A model generated the notes under the pieces. The model ran no database searches. It was not told where the DNA came from and saw only the letters and a program-made list of their open reading frames with translations. A stretch of DNA of 64,000 nucleotides from NCBI GenBank assembly GCA_038501625.1, contig JAZAYU010000013.1, positions 1 through 64,000 of the forward strand, written 5' to 3'. Both the position numbers and the translations under genes were made by a program. The stretch is from Corbicula japonica. Taxonomy: Eukaryota > Mollusca > Bivalvia > Venerida > Cyrenidae. Shown in pieces: positions 45,547-56,400 of this stretch. The stretch's first letter is position 1; each line of letters starts with the position of its first letter.

Positions 45547-47484
45547 TTATGGAGTTAGCAAAATACATTCTTCGATGAATCCGTCAGTGGTCCACCATTT
45601 TCCCTCTTTACCTATCCATCTTCTAGCGCGAGCAGCCCTTGTTTCCATAGGATGGCAGTAGGCTGGGTTGAATTTTTTAACATAAACTGTGTCTTTACTT
45701 AAATCTATTCTAAATGTTTTGCTTTGTACTATCCATCCACTGTCATAGAATATTTGATCTAGTTCGAATAATCGACCATTTCCACCATCCAAGCTTTTTA
45801 TCGCAGAGAGTAAACCGACAGTTTTATACTGAAAGACATCGCCTATCTGAATTTCTTCCATTAAGTGTACATTTACAATTTCGTTTAGTAGTGGGTTCAT
45901 GCTTTTTGGTTCGTATCGTTTCAAATCCTCATTATCCCGGTTGTTACGCGCAAAAAGAGGTCGTTGACGAACTTTTGCCCAGAAACAGAAATGGTCTGAC
46001 CTATTCGAAAACATAGCCCACTTGGTCTCCCCTAAACGTTTTCTAGCACGACACACTACTTGTTCACTAGAATAGCATAACAAATGTCGATAGTCATACC
46101 TCGTAAGTGTTGCTTTTTCTAGGTTAACAGTAAAATTTTCCTCAATTATTTCACGGGTTCCAAATAGAGTCGGTAGACCATAATGAATACACCGTATAAT
46201 GCCAACAGTGGAAGTTAAATTTCCTTGGTGAACTTCCGTTAATATCACGTCATGAACTAGTCCATAATATCTTAGCGATATGATGTCTCCTACTTCTAAT
46301 TCTGAGAGTTTATTTACCTTCTCCTTATCAAGGTGATACGGTAACAACAATGCGCGTTGGATTTTGGTAACGTTCCACTGAAGTACAGCTGACAATAAAA
46401 GGAGCAGGATTATGAAAGGAATCCCAAATGGACCAATCAAAGGAAGTGCAAAATGTAATATGAAGAATGTTAAAACAGAAGTGACATTAAACATGCCAAA
46501 ACTTGCCCACAGATCGATACATTTTCTTTTACAACACGACCAGCACATTTGTCCTTCATAGTAGTCTTTAATATGTACAGCAGTCATCACAGTGCAGTAT
46601 ATCAGATAGATGACTGAGTCACCACCGAGAAAGAAGGCAGGAACTTGAAGCGCATTTGTCAAAGCATATGCAATTTTATCTGGTGAAATAAATAAATTTC
46701 GGAATATTCCCTTTGCTATATGACTGTTCTCTCCGAACAGCTTTCTTAAACCATGTCCGATTGTCTCTCTTATATCAACTGGCAATTGCTGTCCTCCATG
46801 TGCATACGTTGCTAAATATTCACAGTTATCTGCAAGCAGGTTGTAGTGTTTGATAAAATTCTTCTCCTTTTCATTTTCCGAAAGCATACATTCTGCTCGG
46901 AGAACTATTTCATTTTCTGTACATCTATGATGTTTGTATTCCACTGTCAAAATTTCGTCATATCTTAAATCGAATGTTTCTGTAGTTTTAGAGATTCGTA
47001 CGGAATTATTGTCATTCGTGAAATGCACCAATTCCATTACCACTCTTGTCCTTTCTGTGCGTTTTACATTTGTCACAATGGCATGATGATTGTAATGTTT
47101 CTTAACCCATCTGGAATCTTTGTTGTTGATGCCTTCTCTATAAATAGGTATGACAAGATGTTGACCTTTTCTCAAGTCAGCAACATTTTGAACACGAACT
47201 TGTTTGGAACAGTTCACACAACCTGTCTGATAATTGCCGGTCTTATTTTTTAACCGAGAGAATGCTTCTTCAAACGCTGCCATGGCGTCTTGCTCTCGTT
47301 GTGGGGGATGTTGGTCTAGCATAAATGCCTGAAGGGACTGAATATCATAGGTGTGTCTAACTTCATCAAACAGCAGTGGAATTTCGTCTGAAGTATATGT
47401 ACTTAACCATTCCTGATCTATGGTCTGCAATTCTTCGTCGTACTGGCTATGTTTTTTGTAGGTTGCGTATTTTCCCTTTATTTT
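45547..47484 (-). CDS. Terminal exon: three tandem LRAT-type domains with membrane segments
   Basis: The exon encodes 645 residues after a strong acceptor (ttatctttctcttcacag). An ATG inside that acceptor makes the frame look longer, but the first seven codons are intron. LRAT-1 keeps the family triad: His666 in YNHHAIV, His687 in LVHF, Cys754 in NCEYLATY. LRAT-2 keeps the histidines (944 in YGLVHDVI, 967 in RCIHYG) but has Ser1029 where Cys is expected (NRSDHF). LRAT-3 has Ser1093 for the first His, a hydrophobic or aromatic residue for the second, and Thr1166 at the Cys position. All three share an Arg-Ala word before the Cys region (VLRAEC, VCRARKRLG, ARARRWIG). Two hydrophobic blocks lie between LRAT-1 and LRAT-2. 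Numbering refers to the 1178-residue model. Confidence 0.85.
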   Translation of the reverse strand, partial: KIKGKYATYKKHSQYDEELQTIDQEWLSTYTSDEIPLLFDEVRHTYDIQSLQAFMLDQHPPQREQDAMAAFEEAFSRLKNKTGNYQTGCVNCSKQVRVQNVADLRKGQHLVIPIYREGINNKDSRWVKKHYNHHAIVTNVKRTERTRVVMELVHFTNDNNSVRISKTTETFDLRYDEILTVEYKHHRCTENEIVLRAECMLSENEKEKNFIKHYNLLADNCEYLATYAHGGQQLPVDIRETIGHGLRKLFGENSHIAKGIFRNLFISPDKIAYALTNALQVPAFFLGGDSVIYLIYCTVMTAVHIKDYYEGQMCWSCCKRKCIDLWASFGMFNVTSVLTFFILHFALPLIGPFGIPFIILLLLLSAVLQWNVTKIQRALLLPYHLDKEKVNKLSELEVGDIISLRYYGLVHDVILTEVHQGNLTSTVGIIRCIHYGLPTLFGTREIIEENFTVNLEKATLTRYDYRHLLCYSSEQVVCRARKRLGETKWAMFSNRSDHFCFWAKVRQRPLFARNNRDNEDLKRYEPKSMNPLLNEIVNVHLMEEIQIGDVFQYKTVGLLSAIKSLDGGNGRLFELDQIFYDSGWIVQSKTFRIDLSKDTVYVKKFNPAYCHPMETRAARARRWIGKEGKWWTTDGFIEECILLTP

Positions 47485-50400
47485 CTGTGAAGAGAAAGAT
47501 AACATGGAGTTTTAAATAATAAAAAGTATGGATGTAAATTGTTTCGACGTACCGTACAGCGACAGTGATAGCCATGCAATTCTGATTACGCTGCCCACTG
47601 AGGTAGACAAACAGCCCAATATAAGGTGGTTCTGATAATCCGATAAACGTAATGATCACTACATGACAGCGGTAGCGGATTATTCACTGATAACAGTACC
47701 TACTTCAGGTACTAGGTGTCATTTTTAAGGCCGCCACATTGCATAAACAGCGCTGCTGTGAATTTCAAATGATACAGCCTCTACTGGGGAGCGAAAACGT
47801 CACGTATGGCGACAGCGCCTAGCCATTCCATTCCTATAAATCTACCGACCAAAGTAAGAACATTCTTTACTTGAAAGTGAGGTAATAATAAAATTGGGTA
47901 CTATAAAGGGGATTTATTTTCACAAAATGCTGCTGATTTTAAGTTTTTGCGTTTTTCATTAGGATAAATTTTATTAACCAGAGATGGAAAATGGTTATTA
48001 TCTATTTTCAACAAATCATAATCAAGGTAAATTGAGGTGTTTCTAAAGGCTGTTATAATGTCATCTTCAAGTTCGGTAGAAAGAGATAGCACAAAATCTA
48101 TTTTCTTTCATAACAGTTTAAAACAGATCAGCAACAAGGAGTTCACAATTAGTACCGTTTGGAATTCATTTAACTTGTTTATAAATAGAAGTACCAAATC
48201 TTTCATAAATATTATCCAATAAAAAGATAAAATATGCATATCAGGAATCGCCACATTAAAAAAGCTGCCTCCCAACACAGTCAAGTAGAAGAGAGAGGGA
48301 GAGAGCATGGTTAATAAAACGATCGGTTCAAACAAAGACATCATAAACAATTAACAAAAATTAGGGTTACCGCCTTGGACTGTCAGTGGCAAATTAAATT
48401 GCCACTGGGGGTTTAAACCAGCTTCTACGGCGCACCAACCTCACACTTGCCCCAACTGGTTCTCATATTACAAAACAAGAACAAGTTGTCTAGGTGAAAT
48501 AACTCCAACCCACCCATTGGCTCATCAATGTTGCATGCAAAAGCACACAAACATATAAAACATAAGAAGCTAATAACATTGCAAAGTCAAAGGGAGGGTA
48601 CTCAATGACCTTACCGAGACCAGCGCTCCTGGAGTAAAATCAGCAAGAACACGATGACAGAGATAGAAGAAACGAATCGAGCTTCTAGGTTCTTTTAAGA
48701 AAAAAATTCCCCATAAACATAATGCATGTATCAGGAATTGCCACATCCAGCAGACACAGCCTCCCCGCACATCCAAACCAAAAAGTTAAGAGGAAAAGAG
48801 GGCATGGTATTACAAAAACCATTTTCAAAATGGAAGGAATTTCTACTTTAGTTCTTAATTAGTTGCACTTAGTAGATTGAATCTTGTGACCACCGGATAC
48901 CATACCATACCAAGCAAGGCTTAAACACAATCTATTGCCCTGTGCCCACTTATTGTCCAGACAAGATTTTTCTCTTTTTTAATAGAAACATTGATATTTA
49001 CCCTAGTGACCCTTTATATAATGCCAAGCAAATGAAGGTTTGCAGCATGCGAGGTTCTGCTGTCACCCTCAAACCCTCACATACTCCTATTCGTTGATGT
49101 AAGTTTAAAGCTTTATGCTTTATGCTTTGTAAAAAGCACAGTCTAACTACACACTTTTGCAGCCCTTAGGTTTTTACACTCTTCAACCTCACAGCCTCCT
49201 ATTCTTTGTTGTGATTTTTTTAACTTCAGGCTTTGTAAAAACTGTGAGTATTGCAGCATGAGAGGAAATACAGCCACCATTTTCTCTCCTCCGCCCTATC
49301 CAATATTTATCAGTTTGCAGATATCAGCTTATTTGACAACATATGGGCATAACAGCATCCGTACCTCCCTACACTCAAATGCGTATTTTGTATGGCAGCT
49401 TTCTACCGATTACAGGACTGACTTTCTCACAAGGATACTATCTAGGACCGACACGCGACAAAGTTCTATTTCCCATACCGCATCCATACGCTTTTTATTC
49501 AGGGGATATAGAATTGATTTCATTCGTCCGTTCATCCATCCGTTTTTTTTTGCACATTATCTTAAAACTTTCTTCAACAAACTTGGGATTTAGGTTTCCT
49601 TTGTAAAGCACTTGAACATGATTATATTTTGGGTCATTAGGGTCAATAGCTTACGTTTTCATTTTTATTTTAACTTCTACATGTGGCTGAGTTTTGCTCC
49701 ATAAACTAATTTTTGGCATAAATGTCCTTTAATGTTCATGGAAAAATCTTGAAAAAGAACAAAAAGCTCGATATGTTTCTTTTATTCCTAGATAATAGAA
49801 TTGTGGCATTTTACGACTTTTAAACCCTTAGTGGGAGTTTGATCATTGCGTTAGACCATGATTGATTTTGACCACTACACTACGTGTTTTTAAGATGCTT
49901 GAAGTTGATTGAAAGGGGTTTCTATGTTACATGTATGCCCCGGAAACCAGACTTTTGACGGCCAATCGGACGATAAAAGCGATTGCTATAGGTACCTGAC
50001 CCTCCGGGATCGGTGACATAAAAACAAAGCAAATAATCCAGTAACAATATGTATAGAAGATGTAAAAATAATAAAAAGTGAAATGTTTCAAAGTGAAATT
50101 TAACAAAAAGCTTCATTTCAAAAATCAGACTCCGCACACAACTGTGTGTAAAAACCAGATTTCAGGGTGCTTATATTCTTAGATTTGCCCATAAGTTGTT
50201 CACTTCAATTTAAACAAATGAAACCAACTAACGTATTTTAATAATATTAACCACGTCAGTTTATTTGCTGTTTTATACTAGTTTAAGATATTTTTAAAAT
50301 TTCTATGTAAATTAACCAATTAATCAATTAATTTAAATGGGTCAAACTGAAGTACCTGTCCTGAATGATCGTCGTAGTCTGGTCTTACTTCACCAAACAC

Positions 50401-53400
50401 CAGTGGAGAATCGGCATATCTATCAAGGCATGTCATCTGCAATTTAATAAATCATGTTTTACCGTGTTTAAGTTGCTTGAAGTGATGCAGTAAAGTAATA
50501 TAAAACAATGGCGGTAAAAAAGTTATATTTTAACAATTGTTACTTAAAAAAGGGGCGCGAATAACAATGAGAAAAAATGCATGACATAAATCATGTATTT
50601 TGGTCATAAAGTGATTTTCGGAAAAGCAATATTCGATATTTACCGGTTAATTTGACTCATTATCCACATTTTGAACGTCGTTACGGGTAATATTTTGAAA
50701 TATTTATTAATGAATTTAAGTTGTCTTTTATTTAGTTTTTAAGTGACCTCTTCACACCCACTCTGTATTCAATGCAAAACTGAATTTATTCTGAAATTAC
50801 ATGAGAAAACGTATTACAGTGTAAATGAGAAATGCAATACATTGTGAGAGCCATCCGCAGCTATGTTTTGACCTATGTTATGGTCAGTTTTTTCAGCGAG
50901 TGGTTTTTCCTCGATAAAGATAAAGTCTGTTATGGGAACTTCATCTGCTTCTCTGGACATTTCTGAAACAACACACAACTCTTAATTATAGTTTTGATAT
51001 TTATTATGTTAACATGCTAAACTGCTGTTTTTTAAACAAATAAATGTGTTAGAACATTTTGAATACTTTTTAGTAAAATATACAGCAAAGTTTACCATAT
51101 CTTTTTAAAAGTAGAAGAAAAGTACTGAAAATCATTAGAATGACAGTCCCGATTTAATGCATTTGTATTTTCATTAAATCACTCTGTTTTATGTTGTTTC
51201 CGTTGCTCTTCCATTCCAATTTAAATACCGTTCATAACTTCGCGCCTCTAGCATTTCAGTATTTAGTATTTCGTTTCGCTACTTTTCAAGTTAACGAAAC
51301 AAGGCGTTGTATACTGTATCAGCAATTGTACGGGTGGCCATGAAAGTATCTCGTGCACAATCCTAAGAAAAATTATAATGAAAGGTTGTTTAATTATAAT
51401 GCTAAGAGTTTGTAATTTGGTATTTTATAAGATTATTTGAACAACTAGATAGTAGAATGTGGTTGCTTCTAGGCCGTTGTAAAGCGAGAATAATGTTAAA
51501 TGTTTCAAAACTACCTTAAAAGCGTTTCACGTCCATCATTATAATAATATGTCTTTAATATAACCTTTCCACGACCATAACGTATTTAAACGTGATAAAA
51601 TTTTGACTTCCCAAAACCCGACCCTGTTTTACGGGAAGACGCCCGAATCGTATTTAAACGTATCAAAAAAATCGTTTTTCAAAACCCGACCCTGTTTTTT
51701 CGTCGGAAACCCGTCGATTTATTTTTCATTTTTAAAAAAGTCCTTACTTTGGTGCTACAGTACAGCTCGGGTGTTTCCAACCAAAGTCCGCGCTACGCGG
51801 CGGACTTCGCCAACTGACTGCTTTAGTCCGCGCTGCCCCGCGTTTAGCCTCAAGTCCCCGCGTTTTAACTCCGCGGACAGCCCCAGGCAGAAACTCCGAG
51901 TGCCTCGGCGTACTTTATCACGGCAACGCGGGGGCCTTGCCTGTTAGGATTACTATTATAATCATCAAATTCGCTTTAATAAATGTATAAAGTCATGTCA
52001 TAATTTACGAAATGTACATGTACATTTATTTCAAGAAAATACCTTTTATTATTTAATTTTACGTACTACGTGCTATGTAAAATATAAATCAATAATATTT
52101 ATTTCATTATTCTTTCATGTATGGACTGAAACGAAAGTTCAATGATCGGCGTCCAACAATCATTATTATGTACATGATAATTAAAATTTGTTTGAAAGAT
52201 AATTGCTTGTTTAGAATTTTTGTATTTGCAGACGGGGCTGAGCAACGGCCCGTCGGTAACAAGTCCGAGTATATTGTAAAGATTTTCATTAAGATTCGTA
52301 AACATTGACGTTACTTTTCGTGACACTGCATGCAACTTTCTTTCTATCAAACGCTTCACAAAGGCCTACTGTACAAAGTAAATGTTTATTATTGTAAAAT
52401 TCTCAATGAAATGGAGCTTGGCGGGTAATTTGCTGGTATTTACAATACAGCTTGAGTATAAAAGTTCATAGCTTTAGCATATTCTTATTCGTATTTTTAG
52501 TCTTTTCCGTTTTTATCTTTTAACTGTTTTCTTAAAATTCAAATGGAAGAATAAAATAATATTAGGTTTTAAAATTAAATTAATACTGAGCGGCATGTTA
52601 CTGTACAAGCAAACAAATAATTCTGCAGCAATTTAATAATAACATAAAGTTAAAAATGTTAATATAAGGTTTAAAACTCAACAATTTGAAAAAAAATGTT
52701 AATATGGTTTAAAACTCAACAATTTGAAAACGTAAACAAAGTAATGTAACGAAGGAAGTTATAAATACTGTACCTGAAAAACAACAAAGTTAACGTAAAT
52801 AAACGTAACGAACAAACATAATTTAACACATCGTGAAAAATTATACCAGCCTAATACTGTAGCTGAAAAAAAAAGAAAATCAAATATAATGACAATTGTA
52901 CGAAAGAGTAGCGATATAAATAACGCCGCATTCCACCGGCATACTAAGCAGAGTTCCTCCGCGTCATGTTTCGTAAAGATAAGCTGTCCCGCTTGTCCGC
53001 GCTAGTCCGCGCTGAATAACAAGGTCCGCGCGGGCAATCCCCGCGTTTTTCCTCGGAGAAAATACGCGTTTAACGAGTTGGGTCCGCGGAGGGCGCGAGG
53101 AAAATGTAAAAAACTCCCGAGCTGTACTGTATTTAAAAGAACGCGGAATCATCGATCGATTATAAAACTATTAGTCTCTTGAATGCATCGCATATTTTCT
53201 CTCAAATATAATTTAGTCAGAAATTGAATACATTTGACCTAGATAATCTGATAAGAAAATTAGTAATTTTAAATAGTTCAATTTTAAGAAAAAAAATCGA
53301 ATTACATGTGTTGCTGTTTCTTCATCTTTCATTGTTAAAATAAAAAAGTGGCTCCAAAACAGTTATTCATTATTTTAAAAAAATCCTTTATATACCTAGT

Positions 53401-56400
53401 AATTACTTAAAAATGACATTTTTTGCAATAGCATAAAAATTAATTACTGTTAATTAGATTAATTAATTTACGAAATTTTACGTTACAGTCCTCCTGCGAT
53501 AAACCGAATTTTTCACCAATTACGTAAAAGAGCGTTGAAATTCGGGATTTTAACGCACTATTCTCGATATGCATTTTTCCACCATTTTTACAGAAGAAAG
53601 TTCGTAACGTTAGATAACGTGTTTTACACGGGTTTCTTACCATTTTGACAATTCCGAATTTACTCCGGTTTTACCGGTAACGGACAAAACACTTTTTAAC
53701 GGGCATTAAAATAAAATTTACGCAGATTTACGTTATGGTTTTTAAAATCGTGAAAAAAGCACACGTTTAAATACGTTTCGGGCGACCTCTAGTAAAACAG
53801 GGTCGGGTTTTGGGAAGTCAAACTTTTGTCACGTTTAAACACGTTACGGACGTCCGTCCAGAAAACAGGACCGGGCGCGGAAAGGATATGCACAATTATG
53901 CATTACATTTACAATTGTTTACATGTACATTTACCATTTGTCACTATGTCAGCTTTCATCGGTAAGTTATACATTTTAGAAAGTAGCTGTGCTGCAGACT
54001 GAAAAACATGTTCCATGTCGCTTTGCTCAAAGTTTGTTGGTGGCTTCACAGTAAGTAAAACAGAAGGAGCCCTGCCCTCACTTTGAGAGAGGCATGTATC
54101 CTGAGATGCATTGGGTTTATCATCATTTTGACATCTTAAAGAAGAGTCTAATTCAGAGGTGTTCATCTTTTTACCTATTTTCCAGAAAAAAAGAAAATGA
54201 AACATGGTATATTTTTAGTTACTGATACCTTTTCAATTTAAAACAAAAAAAATACCAGAAAGCTTTTCTTGAACTTAAATCAAATGATCAACAATTTATA
54301 TAAGTATCACCAATTTTTTTTAAATATTACAAGGCGGCCTGATTTGTAATACAGTAATACACTGACCAAAATAATCAAGGAATTCCATCACTATCGCCAT
54401 GATGATTGCAATCTAAATAATCTATGTACATTGATTGTTTTGTTGTTTAATATTTTATTATTATTGTCTCATCAATTTACATTACATAAAACATTACATA
54501 AAACATTACACCATAAAACATGACATAAAACATTACATAAAAATGACTTGTAAATGGCCGTTCTATTATAGAACTACAACAGACATATAAATTTCACTAG
54601 GATATTTACATTTATACATTTAAAAGTAGTGACATCTTTGATAATCGCAATCTAAAATTTTGTTAAGACTTTGGGATATAAGGATACTGGATATCGTTTA
54701 TGAGCTTTGTAAGCTTCAATTCATTTAATATGTTAAACAGAGTATCGTTTGTAGCAAACGAAATGACACCCGCTAGTCAGAAGGTTTTAAAAGATATTTT
54801 GTTTATTGCAGCATTCTGTAAAATATTGTGGATTTAACATTTTAAAAGCATAATTACGCTTCGTTATATGATTAACAATGAAAGTAAGTTGAATAATTTA
54901 TCTCAAACACTAAGTCGGTTAATGTTTATTAATTATTAGTTTTTACTCTTATCTTCTAATACTAATGCAAAAACACTAACTTAAATAGCGGGCAGGGCTT
55001 GAAAAAAAAAACTTACCGATATCATGCAGTACTTGAGAGAGGTCTTCTAAGTAAATACTCATTTCAAACTGTGAATCTAGAAAACTCTCGTTAGTTTGAA
55101 ATGCTAATTTTAGTTCATCTAGATATTTATCTAGATCGCCATGAATGTAATCGACGTAAAATGAAAGAACAGCTGAAGTGGATAAAAATCGAAAATGTAG
55201 CAGGATACAGCCCTTTTCAGCTTTCACAATATGGTAACCTTTCGCTTCCATGTTTTTGTAAACACTTAACACTTTTCTTCGCCTTTCCTGTTTACTATCA
55301 TCCACCTCTGACATACCGAAACCCTTGGCGATTGCTTCATTGAAATGCTCTACGAGTTCTTCGGAAATAGTTTCCTCCGTCTCTCTGTCGCAGTTCTTAG
55401 GTCTAATCTTAACTGAAATTGAAAACAATAGTACGCAAACGAGTTTAATTCCATATGAGCAGGTTAACCGTCACATCCGGCGGAACATTTTTAGGGAGAA
55501 CTATCAAATTGAGAGTTTCACAGTTACACAAGTACAATTAACCAGAATTACTAATAAATTAAAACAAAAAATTGCCCACTACTTAAAAGGGTTTCTTTGA
55601 GATCAAATACATTTTATACATTTTCTGATTTTAATGTGTAGGAATGCACGATTTTTCGCATTTTGAATTTTATAAATAACCTTGAATAGTATTTGAAGGG
55701 CCATTATCCAGATTGGGTTTTCTGCGCAATTCTTCCATCATCTTTGCTATATCATCTTTCAGTTCACTGATATCTACAAAATTACACGAAAAAAAAAATA
55801 CACAAACAAAGAAATATATTGTTTGAGAAAAATTCCTTTTTCTAACCGTGCTAAACTGAAATAAACACTAAAGTTTAGGTCAGTATTAAACCGACTTTGT
55901 CAGAGTTTAAATGATAATTAAAATCAACATACACTCAACAAAAGTTCTAATTGGTCACTTTTTGTCCGTAATTTTTTATTTGAAAGACATTGAATTCACT
56001 CTTTATTTATTTATTTATGATCATATGCCAGCAACAGTCTCCAACTTAAGCTTAAATCTTGTAATAATTGACCTTGGAACAGTTCGGCGAGAGTTATCCT
56101 TAATTTTGTTAAAACTGCATTTCTTGCATAAAAAGGTCAAGCAAACAGAAATTTGCTCTAAATTTCTTGTTTTATTTAAATAGGACCCCTCTTTAGTAGG
56201 CAAAATAAAAAACATGATTAATCGACAGCACATTTGTTTAAATAATCCCCTTTCAAAGTATCCAATTTTACCTCCCTTTCAATTAAAGACTGTTCTTATT
56301 TTGACCCTACGGTGTAAGTAAATGGTATTGGATTCATTTAAGAAAATAATCAATAAAGATTAAAAAGACATTAAATAATTGATTTCAAGACAAAACAGTT

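Larger units (their letters stand above)
47485..50355. other. Intron 6 of the HEPN-LRAT gene
   Basis: This intron holds a broken reverse transcriptase fragment (47901-48166) and an R1 repeat (48225-48840). The rest shows nothing I can support; frames at 49258-49606 are long but without recognisable content. Confidence 0.5.

Noticed and set aside
47485..47505. ATG at 47505 as the start of the LRAT protein
   Set aside because: The seven codons from this ATG are the polypyrimidine tract and AG of a strong acceptor; exon 6 joins in phase immediately after.
53440..53643. 67-residue minus-strand frame within the intron 4 transposon
   Set aside because: No transposase motif; it lies next to the inverted end, where base composition favours open frames.
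55681..55773. HEPN gene ending in exon 2 with a stop just beyond the donor
   Set aside because: Reading through the donor gives a short end after the coiled coil, but a phase-matched acceptor at 55412 continues a long, domain-bearing frame, so splicing is preferred.
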